64,000 nucleotides of DNA from Drosophila persimilis. Taxonomy: Eukaryota; Arthropoda; Insecta; Diptera; Drosophilidae. Made by a program: the position numbers and the translations under genes. The notes under the pieces are model-generated. The model saw only the letters and a list, made by a program, of their open reading frames with translations. It did no database searches and was not told where the DNA came from. The first letter of the stretch is position 1. Every line of letters starts with the position of its first letter. This document shows positions 50,551-62,563 of this stretch, piece by piece. Location of the stretch: positions 10,664,001-10,728,000 of the forward strand of contig NW_020825298.1 in the NCBI RefSeq assembly GCF_003286085.1. The letters are read 5' to 3'.

Positions 50551-53500
50551 CCTGGATGGCTGGCTGGCTGACTGGGCTCTGGCTGCTTCCGCTTTTTACG
50601 TTCATTGCCTCTGCCACAATTTTAATTTTCCTAATGGATATCGATCCCAGAGTCGGAGTCGTCGTCGCAGCAACAACAACAACAACAACTGGCTGGCAAA
50701 AAGGATAATAGACTTCTTTATTGTGCATGCGACTCTATAAAAGTCAACTCCTGGACTTTGTTGTGTATACCCGTGCTCCGCCGCCAGACTATACTCTGTG
50801 TGTGTGTGTGGCACTGTGGGAGTGTGGCAGTGGCAGTGTGGCATTGCGGCAGTGTGGGAGTGGAAGTTTGGTGGTGGACACACACACACACACACCGACA
50901 ATCGAGGCCAGACACAGAACGTTGTTGCATAAATACTTAAGCAACAACCTCACACAATAAATAATCTGCTACGTCATGCAAAAGGGAAACTCCAGCTCCA
51001 TCCTTCAAAGGAGCTCCTGCAGGGGTTGGCAGACATTGAAAATTAGATTTCAACCAGGCTTAGATAACTCATTCCCCCAGTCGGAGCCACCCCCCGCACC
51101 CTATCGTGTGTGTTATCCAACCGCAGCTACACGTTGCAAAATGTTTATTTGAAATTTCGTTCAACATCTGCCTGCTGGATCCGCTAAAGTGCGAAAATTA
51201 AATGAGCCACAAGTCGGAGGTAGGCAGGATCCACATCCCCCTCCCCCTCCCCCTACCACCATCGTTCTCCTCTGTTTGTGTAGGTGTTTTTGTCTATTTT
51301 CCTGCTTCTATTTACATGGATTTTTGCCTGGTTCTCATTTCGAGCAAATACCATCTCTGGCAGCTGCCTCTGAGAAGCAGCTTGGAAATTGCCTAAATCA
51401 TCATTTTGTTCGAATTTGTGTTTATATTTGCATAGAGGATACCACAACATTCGTTGGGCACAAGGGATGGATGCTGGCGAAAGTGAATCTTGAGATTTGT
51501 TAGAGGCAGGCTTTTTAATTAGGAGGAATACAAAGGGGAGAAGTGGCAGATGATTGTGCGAATGGAGGCCACTTTTGTTGAGATAATTATATTTTGTAAT
51601 AATTACATTACATTAATAATACATGTAGGACCTGCATAGTTAACAAATCTCTTCATCTACAAATGAATTAGTGAGGAAAAGAGAGAAGTATTCGCTGGAG
51701 CGTTTCATAGATTTTATGTCTATAATATATATCCTATGGGGTTATAAAATTTGGTTCAATATATATGACCCATCTGTGTCTTCAATGGAACATATGTTCA
51801 TATATAGATTCTCGTTGAACGACTATAATTCGAATGAGTTCAGTTCTTTAGTTCTTGGAGCCATGACTCGGAAAAGTAGAAGCATAAAACCACCCACAAT
51901 TGATAGAATATGTTCCATGGATCGGAAACGATTGGTTTAATTCTTTGAATGGATGTTTTAAGCTGGGAATTCTGCATTAGTGCATTTTGGCGATGATTTT
52001 GCTGCCATTCTTCACTGTTTTCCACTTGCTTCAACCTTAAAATTCTCCGTCTTCACTGTCCTGGTAATCCCAAATGTAGAGCCTCCAAGAATAACTGGTT
52101 ATTTAGGTATTTATAGTCCAATATCTTTTAAAATACATTACATTGGTCTGGGGGGACTGGTCTTGCACCTTCCCAAGGATTAACCATTAAGATTACTTCT
52201 GGTTTTTCTTTCTTATCGCTTGTCTTATCCCTCTGGGCTTCAAGTTACTTATTCATTATCCATACAACACCTAGGAGCTCCATTCAATTTCCTATATCTC
52301 ACCCAAAAGATCATTCTCCCTCATCCTCTATGTATTCTGGTTACCCCTTCATTAGCCACCGCCTTAGACCACCTTTTGTTTAGTGAATTACTTGACCAGT
52401 TTATCCCATCTCTCACTCATTACCAAGTAACAATCACAATTAGAGCTATCAGGGCGGCTAAGACCCTCTTCCAGGAAGAAGTTATGCCACCAACTTATAC
52501 AATTAAGTCCAGAATAGAGACAGAGTCAGAGAATGAACTGTCAGTTAAGCTTCAGCTGATGGAGGAGAGCCCTGATGGCTCCCAAACATATAACCGCATT
52601 CAACGATTCCGGGAACCTCGAGATCGAGGTCCAGTCTCCCGCACAGCAAAGACAAGTCCAATTCAATTTCAATTAAAAGCGAACTATCTTGCAACCAACA
52701 AGTGGAGCACACTGCCCCCCAAATCGATGCGATTCCGACGATATCCCGGCAACCGTGTGCCGGGCGGCAGCTTGAGTGACATGTCCTAATTCGTAAGCGT
52801 TGACTTTTACCGGCATTTCAATTAACCCAATTAATGGACGGGACCTAATTAAATTTTGAATTCATGTTCATGCTACTGCACACACACCCACATCCGCAGA
52901 GCGAGAGCGAATACCCCGCACACAGATACACACAGAGAGCGAGTCCACAGATACAGATACATCAGTCAGCTGTTTCTCTGCTGGCCAGCTGTCGCTCTGC
53001 TCTGCTCGGCTCGGCTCTGGCCTGTGTGTGCAAAGGAGACGGCGCGAAAGCTTTACAGTGGCGGCGACGGCGGCGGCGGCGGGTTAATGGGGGTGGCTAT
53101 TGCTGGTGGGGGGTGTGGGGTGGGTGGTGGCTCTTGGGGGGGTCTGTAACAAGTATGTACTAATGTCGGCGTCTGGCTAACTGAGACACGGCTATGAATG
53201 AGTGTCCCGAACGGAGCTTGAAACTGAAGCTCGATGACCTTGATTATACAACACACACACACAGACACACACAGACACACACATACACGCGACACGACCC
53301 CATCCGACCTCTCCACCCCAGCACAGTGCCACTCCTCCTTCAACCCTGCGGAAGGAAGAGCAGCGTCAAATAAAAATGGCAAAAATAATGCCCCCAGAGA
53401 GACAGAGAGAGAGAAAGAGAGGAAAGGTAGCTGGTGCTGGTAACTGACATTACAACAAATCATCGGGCAACAAATGTTGGCAACTGGGTGCCAAGTCAAC

Positions 53501-53942
53501 GAACTGCTAACCACAACACAGGCCCACACAGATACACAGATACACGGATACACGGATACATGTAGGAGTGGGCCTTGCAGGCGTGGCAAATGTCATTAAA
53601 ATTGCAACAGGGGCCTTGAAGGAGGACCAGAAAGACACACGGGAGGGAGGTAGGCGGGGAGCAGGAGATGCTCCACCACACAGGAGACCCAAAAACCAAA
53701 AGACAAAATCAAAAGATCAATAATTATTATGATGTTAGCTGGCAGAAAAGCCCCAGCACACGGAACAGACACCAAAAACTAGACGTAGTAGAACCGCAAG
53801 AACCCAAGCCAAGTCAAGACATGTACAGACATCGCCACAGTGGGGAAAGGAAGGGGGGCCATGGAGCGAAAAGTTCGACAAGCGCATTACACACGGCCCA
53901 GCAATCATCGTTGGGGGTAGGGAAGGGGCTGTTGAGAGAGCC

Positions 53943-54016
53943 AGGGTGCAGGGTGCGGGGTGCAGGGTGCAGGGTGCAGGGTGCTAGGTGCGGGGTGCAG
54001 GGTGCTTGGTGCGCGG
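53943..54016 (+). repeat. (GGGTGCA)n tandem repeat, about ten copies
   Basis: Heptamer units AGGGTGC with variants (GGGGTGC, TAGGTGC, TTGGTGC). The heptamer cycles through all three frames and keeps frames open on both strands. This accounts for long Cys/His/Pro-rich frames here that I do not consider genes. Confidence 0.88.
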
Positions 54017-54240
54017 CATTTGCTTACAAGTGCAACCATTTTGTAGTACAAACTTCGAAAACCAAAAGCGAAAATTGGCAAAACAAAAGGCATACGACAA
54101 GCAGAGAGAGCCAAAGGGAAAAGCGGGGTAAAGGAAAAGCGGATGGACTGGATCTGGATCTGGACTGCCACCATTCCGAGATGCCTCAATGCCGTGTGTG
54201 TGTGGATTGTGGAATGTTGCAATGTTGCTCCAGCTACGTC

Positions 54241-55293
54241 TACGGCTAGAGCTCCCAGCTGGAGCGGTTCATGCGCACTGAACTCAACCGATTGGCCCGC
54301 TTCGACGCCATTTAGAAAATCCCATAGAGTGGGTAGCCAAGGCGAGAGAAAGAGAGAAGAGACCCCGCCAGCGAGAGAGACAGAGCACGGGGTGTGCGAG
54401 CAGTGCGGACAAACACCTGTTCCTGTTTCGAACTTCGAGACGCCCAAAAAAACACACGACGCGCATCTGTTGTCCGAAAAACGAAACACCACCAACAAGA
54501 ACAACACGACGAGAACCGGTTGCAGCGACAGCGACGCAGCCCACAAACGCCATATAGCGGTGCTCTTCTGGCACGTGGGGGACTGCGCGAGTGCCAGACA
54601 CGGCCGCATTTCGGGGTGACTGCTGCGTCGTCGTTGCGGTGTCGTCTCGGGCTGAATGGAACGACCGGTTTAGTCGTTCAGCATTCTCAGCACCGTTAGC
54701 ATCGTACGAACGAAGCGCGTCTGTCTGTCGCACGTTTGTTGATCGTCGTCGTCGTCGTCGTTGTCGTTGTCGTCGTTCTCTCGTCGTCATCATCGTCGCT
54801 CGCACCACTCGTCGTCGGTGTCCGGAACACAGGCGCAACCACATCTCATTCGCCCCGGGCCACAAAAAAATCACAAACGTCGGGCAAGTCGGGTTGCCGT
54901 CGCCTTTTTGGATACGAAACCGAAACTCTTTTTACCTGGCTCCGGCTCCGGCTCCGTGTTACCTGTTCGCGTGTGCCGATCCATCGGAATAATCACCCAA
55001 AAAAGGAAGAATCATCGCGTAGAACGTAGAAGCAGTGTGTGTGCCAATCTCTAACTAAACTGAAACTGAATACAAGCAGTACCAGTGCCTTAAACGAGTT
55101 TCTAGAAATTCAGATTCATTCAGAGATCTCAACCCGAGAATACAATCCAAAATACTCTTTGCTCAATGCCCGAGACAAGGCAAAGGCAACGTAAATTTCA
55201 ATATTTTTGAGTTTTTCCTTCCACACCCCCCACCCACACACCCACCCACCCCGTCTCGAGTGTGTGTTTGCCGGGGTTTTGTAAGCCAAATAT
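54241..55293 (+). promoter_or_regulatory. Promoter and 5' leader region of the second gene
   Basis: A roughly 1 kb GC-rich stretch upstream of the first coding exon. It has several GAGA-type sites (about 54338-54392), a CCAAT box on the minus strand near 54284, GTCGTC repeats at 54743-54776 and many CG dinucleotides. No convincing TATA box is seen. From about 54900 the sequence becomes the mixed, A-rich, ATG-poor type common in long fly 5' UTRs. I cannot place the start site. A leader intron is possible, because a GTAAAT that could act as a donor occurs at 55190. Confidence 0.4.
54743..54776 (+). repeat. (GTC)n triplet repeat in the leader
   Basis: GTCGTC run with GTT variants. It is probably transcribed in the 5' leader. 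Confidence 0.8.
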
Positions 55294-55432
55294 ATGGTAA
55301 TGGCAGAGATTGGTGGCCATTTGGCTCACCAGCTACCATTGCACAATCACAACCACAATCAAACTGGATTACAGCCGTCGCTGGTGATGAACCATCACCT
55401 GGACTTGGATTGTCATGGGCATGATGTGATAA
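55294..55432 (+). CDS. First coding exon of an unidentified gene
   Basis: It starts at ATG 55294 and is 46 codons long plus one base, ending at the strong donor GTAAGTAA at 55433. An in-frame stop (TAA, 55282-55284) lies just upstream, so this ATG is the first possible start of the frame. A second ATG two codons later, in better context (GTAATGG), may be the one used. The peptide opens MVMAEIGGHLAHQLPLHNHN and ends in HGHDVI. It is rich in His and Asn and has no signal peptide, membrane segment or domain. Such N-termini are common in fly transcription factors and RNA-binding proteins, but I do not recognise this one. The long leader, large intron and surrounding non-coding DNA would suit a developmental regulator; that is inference. 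Confidence 0.5.
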
Positions 55433-56953
55433 GTAAGTAATCAAAACCAATCAAAAGAACCCAATTCGTATTCCCAGGCAGTTTCTGGGGGCATCTTTTG
55501 AGGGACAAATCTGTTAAGAAACATCCACAAAAGTAGATGCGATTTCTCATATATTTCTAAGTACTTTAGATACCTTTAGATAGGCCCCTATTCGATACGT
55601 TTTCATCCTCTTTCTCGCCACTTTCCTATAAAGTTTCCCCCCCATAATATTAACCATGGACTATCCAATAATTGGACTATCAAAATACAAACCAACTACA
55701 CCTCATTGCCTAGAATCAGAGCCAAGTGTTTTTCTGTGCCATATCGTTTACCGCTAATAAAGCTATTCAAACGAGTTAATGACTTATTTATAGCCCTTGT
55801 CGCAGTACCCCGAATAAAAATTGGCAAATTAAACTGTCATTAAAAAGTGAGCGAAGCCTAATCGCGGCGTAGTCACTGAACTGTAACTTTCTCAATCCAT
55901 ATGTTCAGAGATACTCGAACGTACAATGAAAACAGTTTTAGACATTAAAAGCCCATAAAAAGGTGTAATCACAGATGGTTTTGGTACAACATTTGGTTTG
56001 CCAATTATGTACGTACAGATCTGGCCTAAAGATCAGGGTTTTGGTGCTGTTTTGGGTTCAAAATTCAAAGTTTCGATAAAATGCTGTAAGGTTTAAGGGC
56101 TGTTGGAACTGAGAGCAAGTTTATGGGAAGACATTGAAAAAGGTGAAGCTTGTGCTGAACTCTTTCTTATGGTCAAGGAGAAGACCTCAGGGCTTGACAT
56201 AAACGATCTTTACTGAATGTTTTATATAGGTATTACAAGATCAAGAAAATTTAATGGAAGATTCGTAGCTATAAAATAATTCAACTCAAGTTCCTCACGC
56301 GGTGTGCCAAAGTTTGCCTCGTAAAAAGAAATTTTAATTCTCTCTTTGACCTTATTGTGCGAGTTCTATCTGTGCGAATTACGGTCATGAACCGATGACA
56401 GATCAGACTTATCTTTGCAATGGGCTTTGCCTTTGTAATGGGCTTAGGACTTAACGCGACTCGGACGCCGCCGCCGCCGCCGATGGCAATAACTTTTAAA
56501 TTATAGCTGTATTTTATTTTAAGCACAATTTACATATATAATATAGAAGCCAATTAACAGTTGAATGACATTTTAATGTTGAGCAATTAAAAGCGGTCAA
56601 GCCAACGGCAACAACAACAACAGCCCGAACGGCGAAATTATCAAAAATGTATCCCATGCGATTTAGTGTCGGGCAATTTTTAAACTAGACAAAAGTTGTT
56701 GTTAACCCGAAAATGCATTTTATAAATTCATAAACCAAAAGTGTCATTAAAAAATGTACTGCGTGAGCGTGCCAGAGGAATATGTTTTATTTAAATTTTA
56801 TTTCGTGTGTGCTAAATTGTGACAAATGTTACGCCTGACAGTTGTCTAACCAAACCGAACAAAAGACCGCAACAAAAAAACAACAAAAGTTAACAACAAA
56901 AAATATCATAAAACATGAAAAATCATAATCATAAGCACAAATGCAACAAAGAG

Positions 56954-57181
56954 TGAGGGGGAGAGAGACAGAGAGACAGAGAGAGAGACGGCTATTTAAT
57001 TATGAATGAATCTGGACACACACACACACTAAAGATACATAGATACATGCTGGCCATCTAACTGTGGAGCATTTAAATTGCATTGAAATTTTTGTAATTG
57101 TAATTTAAATTCGAATTAGTTTCGCTGCTAAATATTTGATGAACGGACATTTTAATTTGAAAACTTTTCGCAAAAGTTTTT

Positions 57182-57213
<32 letters not shown>

Positions 57214-58193
57214 GTCGCTGTCTGACAAAACTTTAAGTTTTAGTTTTTAGTGAAAACAATTTTTGTTTTTTGTTATTTTTTTTTAGCCCATCCTCTGGGC
57301 CGTTCCACTCTCTTTTTTGTTTTTGTTGGTTCAGTCGCAGTCCGAGCTGGAGGTTTTTGTTTGTTTATTTGATTTTTTGAGCGCTGTAAACATTTTAATG
57401 AGTTTTTCATGTCGCAGCCACCTCCCTCTCCCCCCTCCCCTCCGGCCACAGTCAACATGTCGCCGCTAACTTCTCAAGTAGTCGTTAAATTAATTAAATA
57501 TAGTAGAAACAAAAAGAAAACCTTACAAAATGGCTGAAGCGTACTTTGCTTACACAAGATATCGAATATGGAATATGGAATATGAAATATGGAAAAACCA
57601 ATGCATACTTCAGGGCGTTTCACTCACGGAATAGTTCTTCACGTTCGGGCCATAAAATAGTATAAGTTTATGCCGAAGACCATAAAAGATTGACAATTAT
57701 TTGCGGCCATAAAAACGCTACGATTTTTATTTTTATGATTTAGCAATTAGCTGAAAATCTAAATAAAAATATAAAGAGTATCCAACAGATACTTCTTCGC
57801 TAATCGCATTTATAGTTATTTCATTTAAATCGTCCAGCTACTAAAATTAATCGTATGCTAATTAACATTTTTTTTTTTTTGGTTTTGGGTAACGTCAAAA
57901 TTTTTTCGAAAGTTAATTGTGAAAAATTGATTGAGCAAATGCTTAGCCAATTCACCAAAACAAAAGTTGATATAATTTTTGAAACAATTTGTCAACTGTC
58001 AGACACCGAAATGCTGTGGGGGCCCCATATAAGGTTAAGTTGTTCGAATGTCCAAAGAGAATGGTACGGTGCTCGGACGAGAGTGATAGTCCAAGACATA
58101 GATCAACAACGGATCGTGGATCTCGGGGGGGATCCATGTCTATTTATAGATACGCCGAAACGTGAGTGAAAGGCATACAATACGAGCCATAAA
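56954..58193. promoter_or_regulatory. Candidate Polycomb/Trithorax response element
   Basis: Two GA/CT tracts that GAGA factor or Pipsqueak could bind (56954-56990 and 57184-57213). They are followed by sites of the GCCATAAA or GCCATTTT type, the core recognised by Pleiohomeotic, at 57527-57534 (minus strand), 57649-57656, 57706-57713 and 58186-58193. A C-rich CCACCTCCCTCTCC block near 57419 could suit Sp1/KLF-type proteins. The combination within about 1.2 kb, just inside the first intron, resembles known fly elements. GCCATAAA is common in fly non-coding DNA, so this is only suggestive. Confidence 0.3.
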
Positions 58194-58514
58194 ATTAATT
58201 ATATGACCATTCTAAACGAGGCTCGATCGATATTTGATTACAATTTGCTATGCATTGATTTTTCGTGGAGCATTTTATGGGATATATCGAAGGTTTCCCT
58301 TAGTCAAGGTTTTGGTTCAAACTAAGATTTTCTTAATATTCAATATTCAATTGTTTTCCATTTTGAATTGTGAAATATTCTGCATTGATGACATCACAAA
58401 AAGGGCCACACCCATTAGTGTGCCAAAGCCAGACACGACACTATCTATATTTTATGAGTTCCTATCGAAATTCCTGGTCGTTTTTTGCCTTCCCGTTTCC
58501 GGTCAGAATCCCTG

Positions 58515-58567
58515 CTGCTGCCTCTGGTGCTGCCTCTGGTGCTGCCTCTGGTGCTGCCTCTGGTGCT
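58515..58567 (+). repeat. Tandem 12-mer repeat, about four and a half copies
   Basis: Near-perfect units TGCTGCCTCTGG. As a multiple of three, the array keeps frames open on both strands (Ala-Ser-Gly and Cys-Leu-Trp-Cys runs), which are artefacts of the repeat. Confidence 0.88.
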
Positions 58568-59536
58568 GCTCCTGCCTTAAGGGGTGTGATAAAGTTATTT
58601 AGGCGCAATCCATAAATTCCCGTACCAAAACAGAGACCCAAACGTAAATCCCAAAAGCTTATCTGATTTTGCACTTCGGGTCCCGGGCCGAACCGGGCCG
58701 GGCCTGGCACTAGATCAATATGTTATGGACAGAGTTGTCCCCGTACCTGGGACGGGACCCAAGACAGCTGTGCGCCTGCGCCGTGTGTCGCCTCCCAGGC
58801 ATTTGAAATGCATTTGCACGAGTATCTGTGTGTGTGTGTGTGACAGAAGCAGACGGGGAACCCGAGACCCGAGAGAAACACACTTGGTCTAGAAGACAGT
58901 TGGCAGATATCAAAACATCAAGTCCAAAAAATCCCAAAAATCTGTCCCCTGTCCCCAGGTAAATTTTCGGGCCAGAGTTTTGTATTTTGGTTCTGTTTTT
59001 GTTTATTTTTGATGCCTCTGCTTTAATTAACAGCTCGTTGACTGGCGAAATTAGAAAATTATGCCTGGAATTTCCGTTCACAGATGAGCCAGTAATTTTG
59101 GGGGTCTGCTGATTAGCAAAAAACAAAGCAAAAATAGAGGAAAACGATAATGAAGTGGAGTGCCAATAATTGCTAAACTAGTTGATTGAGGGTTTCCCAA
59201 TGAAAGAAGGAAAATGGCTATGAAATTGGATAAGAATTGGTTAATTTTTGGCTTTAATTGTGAAGAAGATTCTTTTCCTCATTCAGCTTTAAGGAAATGT
59301 TTAAAGTGTCACTGAATTATTTAAACTAAAGCCTTCGCCTTAAACTACATTTAAACAGTGGATTACAAAGCTGTAAAAGTAACCAAAAAGATTACATATC
59401 CCCTTCCAAAACATCTCTATTATACAATATAATTTGTATTCCATTTTCAACCGAAATATCTTAAAGCTCGGACCCTGCTCAATGACTCCGCAGATACTCT
59501 CTAACCTAATTAATGCACTTCAAGATATTCTCCCTT

Positions 59537-59550
59537 CCCCCCCCCCCCCC
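59537..59550 (+). repeat. 14-C homopolymer run
   Basis: Uninterrupted C run between TTCTCCCTT and TTCGTC. Confidence 0.8.
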
Positions 59551-59799
59551 TTCGTCTGACCACCCCTGGAATTGGGCATATTAAAGCAGCCGACAACCTA
59601 TTAAAGTGCAATTAAAATTTTTTTGAAATTCTGTTTTCAATTTTTTTTTTTTTTATTTTTTTTTTAAAGTTCATTCAAGGTGTCAGCGGCTTGTCAAGGT
59701 GAGAGCCAGGCGGCGGCTACTGTTTGCGCTCAGTCAGAAACGAACTGGAAAAAATATTAAATTTCAACTGGGGAAATTGTCAGAGAGAGCCCGAAGGGC

Positions 59800-59817
59800 G
59801 GGGGGGGGGGGGGGGGG
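59800..59817 (+). repeat. 18-G homopolymer run
   Basis: G run after CCGAAGGGC, about 250 bases from a C run on the same strand. The two could pair in single-stranded DNA or disturb assembly. Confidence 0.85.
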
Positions 59818-60165
59818 CGACACGGCGAGACAGGGACAGCGAAACAGAGAGAGAGAAAGACTGTGAACTGATGAATGTTCAGGCCAAAAATTAGTTGAAA
59901 CCAACCAAAAACCGGAAGAAGAGAGTAGTTTTCAAGGCCGAAGCTTAAGATACCCTGGAAGAATGAGGGTTCTTATAGAGATATAGGAATAGGAAGAAAA
60001 GCTATGAGTTATTTACATATATCCTGCGTCCAGGGGAACGAAGGGACTCTTAATGTGTTTAATCTTCGAAACTATCAGTAGTTTCTTAGAGACCTAAAGA
60101 CCATTCATGTTTTTCGTTCTAAAACCTTAGGGGTAAGCGTTCTACTTACTCGGTTCTGTGCTGCG

Positions 60166-60187
60166 CCAACCCCCGGCTCACTCGCTT
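60166..60187 (+). repeat. 22-base dispersed box, copy 3
   Basis: Box reading CCAACCCCC, then GG, then CTCACTCGCTT. It has near-identical copies at 30225-30246 (+) and 3578-3599 (-). It lies in an AT-rich island whose left part begins AAGATACCCTGG. Confidence 0.6.
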
Positions 60188-62516
60188 CTATCCGAAATAG
60201 AGATATGATGCTGATTCTTCCTTCGATGCTTATAGGTTATAACAGTGCCTACGCTTCTCATTTACAGAACTCTTCTGGTAGTCGTAATACCTTCTTTCAG
60301 AGTATCTATGTATAGCGACATGCCACGCCCGTTTATCGCGTGAGATGCAACCCGTATGGGTGATTGGGGAGTATCCGCGACTCGTGCCTCTCCCTGGGTT
60401 ATCCTCCTCCCCCCTCCACCACCCCCACCCGCTCCCGCTGTGGCTCTGGTGGCTCCGAGGCTCTCCAAGCGCTCATTAAGAGTGCGGCGCGCTTTGCATT
60501 TCCCGCTGGGATTTTGGTGGTGGGGCAGAAGTTTAGTTTTCGGTGGCCGTTGAACACCCGCTGCGCCATATGACACCTACCTACCTTCTGTGGGAGTTAG
60601 TGTGTGTGTGCTCAGGTGCATTGGTGGCACCTAAGGGGTAGCGAAAGAGAGCCGGAAGAGGGGCAGTACAGAGAATTGCGAGCTGTCCCTTGTGTGGCAT
60701 TTTGGCGTGTTGCATGCAATGCGGTGGCCACTTTAATGGCGTCGTTTTTAAAGCTTTCTGGCGAGGCATGCCTCTCCCCGCCTCGCCTCGCCTCGCCCCT
60801 CGGCAGAGGCACCTTTGCTGCTGCTGCTGCTCTTTATGAGTGTCATTTTTATAACCCTTGTTTTAATGACTAATTAAGCATGAAAGACAATAAAAAAAAA
60901 CCCTACAAAAGTAAAGAAAGAACAACAAGAGGATGCTGCCTAGAAAAAACAAACTTTTATGTCTTCGATCTATAAAGTACCCAAGGAGGGACGGGGGAAG
61001 AGGGTAGAGGGCATGGAATCCCCTACCGATGAGACTTCAAATACTTGCCGCTGGCGTCAGCTGCCAGACGCCACTTGAGTACGGGCCCTACTTGAGGGTA
61101 CACTCCACAGAACCCACTCCGTGTTGCACAATCTAACGAGTTCATTTTGCGGCCAAAAAAGAATTGAGATCAATGCCTGAGAGTGGTTTTCGTTGATATC
61201 TTGTTACATTCGAGGGGGTGGGCTCTCGCCTGGCTCTGGCCACTCAGGCCACACTTCAATGTCAAGTGTGTCTCGTCTCGTCGCGACTCGTCTCACCCAT
61301 CAACAGGTTGGACCGCCTGCAGTGGCTCAGGCCCAGACTCCGATTTGAGCCGAAACCAATTTTGAATGTCGCGCCACGGGGCGACCCATTCAGCACTAGA
61401 CGAACGACCCGTCGCCAGACAGTAGCCCGAGAGAGGCAATTACCGCTGCCTGACAATATTTTGACTCATCTCCGCTAACCAGGATATGGGATATGGCTCT
61501 GGCTGCTATATGGTTATGGTTTTTCTATGCATAACTAAGCCAGACCTACTTCTACCCCCCAGCCACTGCCACTGCCTCGGGCTCTGGCTCTGGCTCTACC
61601 TGTGCCTGCAGTCGTCTGGCCTGCGGCTCATTATGTCAAATTGAAATGTTGCCACACGGCCAGACAGAGAAGGAGAGTAAAGGAGATGGAGATGCGGCAG
61701 GGAAAAACAGGCCAAACACGTTGGCCTCTTTGGGCCTTTTATTTACGGCCAAATCACCGTTGGCCAAATACTTTGTGGTTGGAAATGGAAATTATACGAC
61801 CATTCCTCTATGTAGATCAAATCATAATCAATGAAATTTTACACCAGACGCGACTGCAATGCAGAGGAAGTTGTAATTGTGCTCCAGTTTTCCAATCAAA
61901 AGAGGATGTGGGCTTAAAGAAGCCATCAAAAAAGTTATGGTAATTGAATACAAAGTGCATTAATGGCCGAAACCCCATCCTAACGCTGACCATTTCCTTA
62001 TTCAAGGAGACTTTTCTCCAAGAATTCCTTGCACCTCTAAAGCACCTGTGAAAAGTTACACCTCCGATCAGTTTAAACCTGCAAGCCCCATCAAAACCCA
62101 TGCCTCCTCCTACAAACCCCCAGGTTCAGGCGTTTTTTCCCTACTCTATTAACAAATGTGGCTCATTATGTCAAATTGAATTGTTTGCCTACCATCGGAG
62201 GAGTGCAGAAACGAAAAACGAAAATACATGACAGACCGAAGAACCGACCAAACAAGTTAAAGACTGGGCGAGAGATCTCTCAATGATTCCCCCCGTGACT
62301 TGACTTTATTTATGAGGAAGTTGGCGGCGAGCGTTTTGTCGCCGCCTAAAAGTGGGTAGCGGCCGAGGTAATACATCTTCCCGATACACCACCGACCACA
62401 GCACCGACCACACAGATCCCCACTGGGAAATGAATCATACGAAACGGGTATTGAGTGCGGAATGGAGTACTATACAACGCGATACTCATTCGCAACTAGT
62501 TCCTACAGAAAGAGTG

Positions 62517-62524
<8 letters not shown>

Positions 62525-62560
<36 letters not shown>
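62525..62560 (+). repeat. (GA)n microsatellite
   Basis: About eighteen GA dinucleotides. It may also serve as a GAGA-factor binding tract. Confidence 0.88.

Positions 62561-62563
<3 letters not shown>

Larger units (their letters stand above)
48219..54240. other. Intergenic DNA upstream of the second gene
   Basis: No confident exon. CA/GT microsatellites lie near 48352, 48552, 50805 and 53250, GGAT at 49751 and GACT at 50527. AT-rich islands lie at 48860-49110 and 51500-52450. A 190-codon open frame at 52220-52789 has no recognised family (see findings). The stretch nearest 54 kb becomes progressively richer in GAGA-type repeats and GC. Confidence 0.55.

Noticed and set aside
53905..54609. 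234-codon open frame on the minus strand, the longest in the window
   Set aside because: It runs antisense through the GGGTGCA array and the GAGA-rich promoter/leader. Its C-terminal third is a repeated Pro/Ala/His/Ser pattern dictated by the heptamer, and an overlapping frame on the + strand is open for the same reason.
58462..58710. Open frames with AASG and CLWC repeats around the 12-mer array
   Set aside because: Both are direct products of a 12-base tandem repeat whose length is a multiple of three. No flanking coding signal.
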